NCBI RefSeq assembly: GCF_032362555.1
Contig: NC_083511.1
Coordinates: 1,798,001 to 1,862,000 of the forward strand
Source of the DNA: Amyelois transitella
Taxonomy: Eukaryota > Arthropoda > Insecta > Lepidoptera > Pyralidae
Reading direction: 5' to 3'
Length of the DNA: 64,000 nucleotides
Position numbers and translations under genes: made by a program. Position 1 is the first letter of the stretch. Each line of letters starts with the position of its first letter. The notes beneath the pieces are model-generated. The model did no database searches and had not been told where the DNA came from. It saw only the letters and a list, made by a program, of their open reading frames with translations. Below, piece after piece: positions 57,098 through 64,000 of the stretch.

Positions 57098-57330
57098 TTA
57101 CATACATGCATATAATCACGTATATATATCTCCTGCGGGGTAGACAGAGCTAACAGTCTTAATAAGACTAACGTTCACTTGTTTGGCTTAATTGAGATTA
57201 AAATAGAGACATGTTGCCTATTCCCAAAAAAGAATCCCAAGTTTATAAGTTCTTCTACGACATCCATGGTAAAGAGATGGAATGGTCCTTGGGTATTATT
57301 TTGTATTGATGCCGGGAACCACACGGACAT
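57098..57330 (-). mobile_element. SINE-like retroposon, diverged
   Basis: Reverse copy from 'acatacatgcatataatcac' to 'gatgccgggaaccacacgga', with deletions in the middle. Confidence 0.82.
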
Positions 57331-57505
57331 AATTTTTTTTTTACCTGTAAATGTAATTTGCTTGTGTTGTGTTCCTAGACATATCAATAAACTTATAATG
57401 ATATTTGGAAACTACATAAAACTAGAAGTCAAAAAAAGACAATGCTATCATTTTGGCTTCACATTGGACAGTATTCGACTATTGATCTGGTCAATATAGT
57501 ATTGA

Positions 57506-57750
57506 TACATACATATGGTCACGTCTATATCCCTTGCGGGGTAGACAGAGCCAACAGTCTTGAAGACTAAATGGCCACGTTCAGCTATTTGGCTTAACGA
57601 TAGAATTGAGATTCAACAGGTTGCTAGCCCATCGCCTAAAAAAAGAATCCCAAGTTTGTAAGCCTACTTAGTCGCCGTTTACTACATCCATGGGAAAGAG
57701 ATGGAGTGGTCCTATTCTTTTTTGTATTGGTGCCGGGAACCACACGGCAC
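57506..57750 (-). mobile_element. SINE-like retroposon, full length
   Basis: Reverse copy from 'acatacatatggtcacgtct' to 'gtgccgggaaccacacggca'. The third copy in 1.1 kb, all in the same orientation. Confidence 0.85.
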
Positions 57751-59947
57751 GGTATTCATATAGTATTAAATAATTTTTGTCGTTCGGCAGTCTTCTTTTT
57801 CATCTTGCCGTAAATACCTTTCTGGAGGGTGGAGTGTGATCCCTGTCTGACCACGCAACTTCTACACGGGTCCCTAACCCATATTGGCTGATGGTACTCG
57901 TAAAATCTGCAATAGATGATCTTTACAGCGCACTATTGTCTTTACAAATTCTCTTTATGTTTTGTTACTCATTCTTATTTCTAAAGTACCACGTAGAGTC
58001 ACTCGCGGTGACCACGGCTCATTGTAACATGATTTGAAAAGTCCGAGATAAAATTAAGGTAAGTTACGTGCGCGTTTAATACCTGTATTATTTATAAACG
58101 CGAATGTTTAAAATCATTAATTTTTATTATCATTATCACACCGCAATTTTACCTCATGATAGAAAGATTTCGCGTGTTCCACTTACCAAGCAAATTAAGG
58201 TCTACGACCATTTGCAATTGTTACAGTTACAACAATGGGTTATCGCTTGTTGATAAGTGCGATTTTATTATACAACAGTTTATGAGAAATGGGTTTTCAA
58301 ACGGAATTTTAATTAATAATAACGGCTATGTAAAAAGATTTTAATTTTTTTTTACATACCTACCTATTATACAAATGTGAAAAACACTTATTAGCTTTGC
58401 CGTCTCCTGATTCAGATCTGATTTCAAAAATTTTAAGAAATCTTAAATGATATGTTATGAATCTTATATTTTATACATTACGATCATTTAAGAATTTTGC
58501 ATAAAATATTCATACATTTCCAGCTTTTTTCTTCAACGGTCTCATGATACGAGTACTTAAGTTATTTAAGCCTTAGTTAGGTTAGTTGCCTGCCTGACTA
58601 AGGCAAGGCCTTTGAAAATTCTTAATTCATGAAGAGTCGCCTACAAGTTTCGCGTTTGTACTCTACCTACTTTGACGAATTTCATCAAATTGCAATGTAA
58701 AATGATTATTTTCTAAACGCTTGTAGGCAGACATATAGTCCTACAAGCGTTGAGAAATTAATCCGTGATGTTTTTGGTCTCATAAATAAATAAGAGAAGA
58801 TACAGTGATCAACACTAAACACTGTGAACCGCACGGCTGTTAATTCCCTTTCTATAAACAATTCTTCAATGCATAATATAGTGTTGTATATGTTGTATAT
58901 ATGTGTGGAAACATAAATTAGTATTTGCCATTTCAATGCAAATGTCTTCCTTCCTCACATTTCTATTTTCGTCCAGTATGGCGGGATTAAGTCTTCTATT
59001 AATAAATACTTTACCACCTGCATCTTTGGTATTGCAAGAGTCATTGACACATCTTGTGGGGTTATTCAATGCATTTTGAGTTGGGAAAGTCTGACAAAAA
59101 CGGTGCGTAATAGTATTCAAAGTTAGTTGTGTGATTATTACAATAATTTTGACTTTAAGAGATGATACAAGCTTAAATGCTGTTCTGGTAACAAAAAAAG
59201 TATAAGCACTTATTTATTAGATTTAACAAATATATTGTAACAAAAAATAAGAAAACAACAAATAACAACAGAATAAAGTTGTTGCCAGAAATAGTGTATT
59301 TTTTGTGACGGGATGTCCTTTAATTCGTCCTAGCATATATGCTGGCATAGTGTGTGCTAGTGTGATTCTCTTCCTTCGCAGATTATATATGTGGTGATAT
59401 GGGTTACTAACCTGTCACTATTGAATCTCAATTCTATCACTATGCCATCCAAATGAACGTGACCTTATGTGTCTTTATGAGGTTTTTGACTCTTATCTAA
59501 GTTTTTTTTCTTCCTATTCTTTTTTATCCTGATTCCTCCAATATCTTCACTTTTCACTATTCTTTGACCATGGAATGCATCTGGCTCTATATAAGCCTTA
59601 AGTGATAACTTATTGACATATTATATTACGAAAACAAATTAATTTAAATTTTGTGGTTTTTACTGATTCGTTGGCAGATTATTAATAATTATGATACATG
59701 GATTGATACAAAAAAAGTGACTTGTTTATAAAAGTTAGATGCAGCAGAAAGTCATCAACCGCTGGATGATCCGATCGATCAGTGATCGCGTGATCAATAC
59801 TAATGTCTTCATCGCTTATTATTATTAACGTCACGTATTTTATGGAATTACTTTCTTGAATTTTTTGTTATGACTTCTCTTTATATGGATAGGAAAATGT
59901 GATGACAGAGCTAACTATAATAGACGGACGGGACAAATTTTAATTGA
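57751..59947. other. Unannotated stretch
   Basis: 57795-57900 looks like a dispersed repeat ('ggagtgtgatccctgtctga'). 59398-59490 is a diverged forward SINE middle fragment. A hairpin lies at 58710. An exon-like donor (gataaaattaag/gtaagt) near 58056 has no acceptor or frame support. Confidence 0.4.
58710..58757. repeat. Near-perfect 18-bp hairpin, 12-nt loop
   Basis: Arms tttctaaacgcttgtagg (58710-58727) and cctacaagcgttgagaaa (58740-58757) pair at 17 of 18 positions. Pairing continues imperfectly outward ('gatta' against 'taatc'). Stem and loop size are in the range of an insect pre-miRNA, but there is no evidence of processing. Confidence 0.75.
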
Positions 59948-60195
59948 ACCGACAGCTTTCTTGGCGCAGTGATATAATTTTTGATTTTAAATCACAGGCC
60001 CTGAGTTTGATCCCAGATTACATGGGAAACGAGAGTATTCTTTTTGGATTGGGTCTTAGATGGTTATACATACATACATACATAAAGTCACGCCTCTTTC
60101 CCGGAGGGGTAGGCTGAGACTACCTCTTTCCACTTGCCACGATCCTGCATACTTCCTTCGCTTCATCCACATTCATAACTCTCTTCATGCAAGCT
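59948..60195 (+). mobile_element. tRNA-derived SINE joined to a second repeat
   Basis: An A-box-like ttggcgcagtga and a B-box-like gagtttgatccc mark a degenerate tRNA head. The body 'ttggattgggtcttagatgg' matches the SINE at 47738. After a TACA tail the sequence continues as the 'agtcacgcctctttcccgga / cttgccacgatcctgc' family, so two repeats are directly joined. Confidence 0.65.
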
Positions 60196-60451
60196 GTTTA
60201 TAGAATGTATTGTATTATGATTGATGGTTGTTGAGTATAAAGATTATTTTTTTTATCAAAAATCGTTTCGTTGAGTTATTCCCAACTACATAATATTATA
60301 AGTACGAAAGTAAGTTTATTTGTTTGTTGTCTCTTGACGCTGCTGAATCAGCTTATCTATTGAATCTTGAAATTTTGAGTATTTTAAAAGTCTATATAGA
60401 ACATATATAAAGTTCACATGGTATTTAAGAAAAGCCTGTATTCTTGTACAC

Positions 60452-60530
60452 CGCGTAAAATTCGCGAATGTAGGTGGCGTTAAATTCGCCCGTGTAACTG
60501 GCGCTAAACTTGCGCGAGTATGTAGGTTAA
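60452..60530 (+). repeat. Degenerate ~30-bp minisatellite
   Basis: Three units of the form 'gtaggtggcgttaaattcgc', 'gtaactggcgctaaacttgc', 'gtatgtaggtt'. It is the reverse-complement relative of the array at 8683-8815. Confidence 0.6.
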
Positions 60531-61379
60531 AGTTTTTAGTAAAAGTACATAAATTCGTAACTTGTGTTATGGTATACTAGATTACACTCACACACTCAAA
60601 TCTACACCTGTGAGATCTATCCAAAACATCATAGTGTCTCCTGCAGTCGAACTAACTTCATTAAAACCGATATAGTTAATACCACGTATGCGACCGAAAG
60701 CGGACTATTTGACCAGCTGTTGAGTTTGTTTTCTTCACCGCTCCAATGATCCACCATTCAGACCGTAGACATGGTATTGTGGTAATGAACCAGCAAAAAC
60801 AAACGACGGAATTGCTCTACTAATTCTTGAAAATTGATTTCTGCATAGTTATCTCAAATTAAGTATAGTTTATTTTTAGATTGACAACTCGTAAATTTGA
60901 CTAAATGTAACTATAAGAAAAGGCGTGAAATTAAATAGAATAACATAAATACAATTTAAATTAGCGAATTTTATCATTAGTTTATGTACAAAGTAAGTTT
61001 AGTACTCAGCGAGTCAAAGTTCAGAGATATTAGATTGACAGACAAGCACAATGAAAACGAGTTCCCGAAAATCTTATTAGATAGTTACAAGTGGAAAGAT
61101 GTAGTCTCTGCCCAACCCTCCAGGGGAAAAAAATGTGATTTTATGTATGTAATTCCTCCATTTGTGCCTTGACCTAACACAATCCTTAATTACTTTAACA
61201 CTTGCTGTTTGACAAAGATTTATTGACGCATTAAGTGCCATGGGAAATTGAAGGGTTTATTATTGGCCACACACGGCTCGCATCAAGGTTTAGTTCATAG
61301 TTTACAATATTCTAAACGATGTGGGATCGAGATAAAAAGTGATTACCATGGATCGGTGTGGTCGCCCGGCGTCAGGCGT

Positions 61380-61662
61380 AAAGTTCATAGAGCCAAGCCA
61401 GACTGCCTCAAGTAGCCGCGCGGTGCGCACGCGTCAGCCATCTTGGATCTCCCAACTGTCAATTTGGCATTCCAATTTTGAATTAACGTACAATCGACCG
61501 TGTGACTGACTTTTTCGTATGAATTGAAAAGTGTTTCGTGACGTTGGTGTTCTGAAGTGACATAATTTAATTTTTTTTAAACAGCTCAGTGACTGTGGAA
61601 TCGTGATCTAACGTATAGCAAGCAGTGACTTATTTCGGATTTACTTTCTATCTCTGTGAGTA
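61380..61662 (+). promoter_or_regulatory. Possible promoter and untranslated first exon
   Basis: A locally GC-rich, CpG-containing stretch (gtagccgcgcggtgcgcacg) precedes 'cagccatcttggatctccc', similar to a YY1/PHO-type ccatctt site. An initiator-like ctcagtgact lies near 61586, and a donor-like tctct/gtgagtac at about 61658. No repeat similarity. It could be an internal promoter of the coiled-coil gene or the start of the next gene. Confidence 0.35.
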
Positions 61663-63100
61663 CTTTAACTTTTATTGTTTCTATTTACTTAACATTATAA
61701 GCAAAATCAGTGGCGACTAGAGAAAGTACATCCGCCTCTTCTTGTGTCTAACTGTACTTGTTAATCACAGGTGGAACAGGATTAGTCTTAGATTCTAATT
61801 TCAGATAATATACATATGTGATTGATTTCCAATAACTTATTTATTGTTGATTTGTGATTTAGCATGTCACAGTTCGAAAGGTAAACAAGATCTAATACTT
61901 TCATACAAATTTATGTATAGGATATATTTCAATTTATAGAATTAAATTTTCCTAGTAATTAACATAATACTCGATTACTTATAAACTTGATAATAATTAT
62001 GAAAAGTTCATCGGCACAATTATTAAGTAATAGATAATATCGTCTAGTTAAAAATGAAGTTGAAACTGCCAGTAACCTAATTTACACACACGCATTGCAC
62101 GTAGGTAATTAAATTAACCAACAGTAATGTCGATGATTAAAAACTAACAATCAATTTACTACAATACCAGCGAACAGTAGAACATAATATTTACCAAGTT
62201 AGGTATTTGACAGGAAATAAAAACAGTAAAATGATACGGCTTTTTGCGATAATGACTTTGCCTACTGTAAATTTTACCGGTACATATACACTCGTATATC
62301 TAAAATGTTTTTCTTTGAACTGACTTGATAAAGAAATTTTAATTATAAATTAGCGATTTATAAAAGTGAAGTATTTAAATTATTCTCTTTTCGATTTTGT
62401 TTTTTTGGAAACCACCTACTGTCTATTTTTTTAATGTGCCAGTTTCTCTCGAAATTGTTCAGTCTCAATAAAAAATAAATGAAAGTACTTTGAATACTTT
62501 GTCATTCTTCATTCAAGTTCAAATTTTTAAGTGCGTAATTCATGCACTTGACCCGCTTGATCTGTAGTTTGCTGATTTGACGTATCGATAAATTTTACTG
62601 ACAGTTTTTTTTTATTATACTTACGACAAAAAATACTAAGTTTTATTTAAGTACGTGTAGTTTTGAATCTACATTAATAAATGAGTATTATGGTCTCTAA
62701 ATGTAAACCTTTTCCCAACTTGACCCGAAATCGCACCATTTGTGTCATTACCCGAATGTATTTTGACTGAAACAATTTTCGTGCCAGGTTCAGAATAATC
62801 GCGATAATTGCCCTCACAAATATACCATGTGTCTGGTTAAAATTATTCCCATTTAATTATACAGTTAATGTATGGGTTGGGCAGCAATTTATTACCACGA
62901 ATACTCATGTTACGAGTAACGTATGGATATAATAATGTTAGCTAGATAGGCTTAAATTTAGTTTATACACGTATGTATGTGTGACGACATGAGCATTTCT
63001 ACAAATATTTTTGTTGGCTTCAAAGATAGCCAAAAATTTGAATATAACCATATTTTTTTACATATTTCAAAATATTTGAAAAAAAAATTTGATCGTGCAA
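61663..63100. other. Unannotated AT-rich DNA
   Basis: No gene or repeat was recognised; may be the first intron of a transcript starting near 61.5 kb. Confidence 0.35.
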
Positions 63101-63335
63101 ATCCTATTAATATTATAAATGCGAAAGTTTTTGAGTACCTATGTCAGTATGGATGTTTATTACCCTTTCACGCAAAATAAAAAATAAGAGTAAAACATAC
63201 AAAACAGCACAAAAAGATAGAGATGGTACAAAGGCGGACCCATCGCTAATGCAATCTCTTCCAGTGAACCTTTGGGCGGAAGGAAACCAAACAGAAGATT
63301 GGCGTTGGCGCAGAGCAAGATAAATAAATGTTTTA
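63101..63335 (+). repeat. Helitron 5' fragment fused to LINE 3' remnant
   Basis: 63105-63178 matches the first ~75 bases of the Helitron at 41141 ('aatattataaatgcgaaagt', 'ccctttcacgcaaaa'). From about 63215 ('gagatggtacaaaggcggac', 'gcaatctcttccagtgaacc') it matches a LINE 3' end seen in reverse near 31480. Both are truncated at the junction. Confidence 0.6.
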
Positions 63336-63444
63336 ACATAATAAAATGAGTACCAGTTGTTGCACATAATTTTTGCAAGCAGAGTGAGTGCTCACCTAAC
63401 TGGATTACTCTACATTGAAGTTATTCAGTAAAGTTACATGCTAT

Positions 63445-63622
63445 AATGCCGTGTAGTTCCAGACACTTTAGAATTAGGACCACTCTGTATCTTTCCTAGG
63501 GATGTCGTTAAAGGCAAAAAGCCAATAAACTTGGTATTCTTCTTGTAGCCTTTTACGACATCCGTGGGGAAGATATGGAGTAGTCCTATTCTTTTCTATT
63601 GGTGCAGGGAACCACACGGCAC
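63445..63622. repeat. Two SINE heads facing each other (inverted pair)
   Basis: A forward head (63445 to about 63535: 'gccgtgtagttccagacac', 'gggatgtcgttaaaggc') is followed by a reverse head (63549-63622: 'ttttacgacatccgtgggg', 'gcagggaaccacacggcac'). The arms are about 75 bases, imperfect, with about 15 bases or less between them. Confidence 0.78.
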
Positions 63623-64000
63623 TTCGCCTATATATTTGCACAAATTCCATTTGTCTTGTCTCTCATTAATATAAAGAAATGTACATTTTGTAAAATCCAC
63701 ACCTAACGCACGGATTTTCATACTAAGGAATAGTTTGTGTTATTTATAAATTTCTAATTGGATAACCTCATATCCATAAAAATTCTGCTCTACTCGTAAA
63801 CGGGGATTGCGTTGTTGGCTATAAAACTTACTTCTGCGTATAACAAGGTAAAGTACTCGTACTAATATAAAAGTTATAATTCTCTTTATTGATATTTTGC
63901 CAATTATTACTGTTCCCAGGAGTTAGCCTTCATAGGATTTCCCGAAAATATATTTCTTTCGATGCCCACATCATTATGACTATTTGTCTATGCATGTATA
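63623..64000. other. Right window edge, nothing recognised
   Basis: AT-rich sequence with no gene or repeat that I could support. Confidence 0.4.

Noticed and set aside
1-64000. CRISPR arrays, bacterial operons, phage or viral genes
   Set aside because: None seen: genes have spliceosomal introns and repeats are dispersed eukaryotic transposons; repeat spacing never resembles repeat-spacer units.

Overview
The window is nuclear DNA from an insect, almost certainly a moth or butterfly (Lepidoptera). It is AT-rich, its genes are split by many introns, and it is saturated with interspersed repeats typical of lepidopteran genomes: a ~280-bp SINE-like retroposon with a TATG tail in 20 or more copies, Lep1-type Helitrons ending in CTAG, tRNA-headed SINEs, non-LTR retrotransposon pieces and a TTAA (piggyBac-type) element. 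All gene models were built by hand from splice sites and reading-frame continuity. The species cannot be named from the sequence.

Layout from left to right. (1) 102-3690, plus: the last five exons of an NSL1/KANSL1 homologue with its PEHE domain, the MOF-binding part of the NSL histone acetyltransferase complex; its introns are full of SINEs and one exon carries an in-frame 24-bp coding repeat. (2) 10616-13455, minus: a three-LIM zyxin-family protein; decayed copies of its last exon lie downstream at 9.4-9.7 kb. (3) 13592-18839, plus: a ten-exon gene of unknown function (340 residues modelled) that starts 136 bp from zyxin, head to head, so the two probably share a promoter. (4) 19141-21866, plus: a methionine synthase reductase-like diflavin reductase of 506 residues with FAD and NADPH modules but no flavodoxin domain. 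(5) 23795-23953, minus: a 52-codon small ORF with coding-like composition. (6) 25823-33177, minus: a Pak3-like p21-activated kinase in two coding exons, separated by a 5.9-kb intron holding a Jockey-type LINE with a poly(A) tail.

From 33.2 to 50.2 kb the sequence is a repeat graveyard: nested Helitrons, a 1.4-kb TTAA element inside an old SINE, several near-perfect hairpins, a short GC-rich insertion with target-site duplications, a tandem duplication, and a possible promoter near 38.6 kb. From 50297 a coiled-coil (JAKMIP-like) gene begins on the plus strand; three coding exons are visible to 55314 and it seems to continue. Its first coding intron contains, on the opposite strand, a complete divergent ionotropic receptor gene (50855-52944). 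The right end (55.3-64 kb) is intron or intergenic DNA with further SINEs, hairpins and a possible untranslated first exon near 61.4-61.7 kb.

The genes do not form one pathway. No CRISPR array, bacterial operon or canonical tRNA/rRNA gene was seen. The observations most worth following are the decayed zyxin exon array, the unknown gene sharing zyxin's promoter, the flavodoxin-less reductase, the small ORF, the NSL1 codon repeat, the nested TTAA element and the long hairpins.
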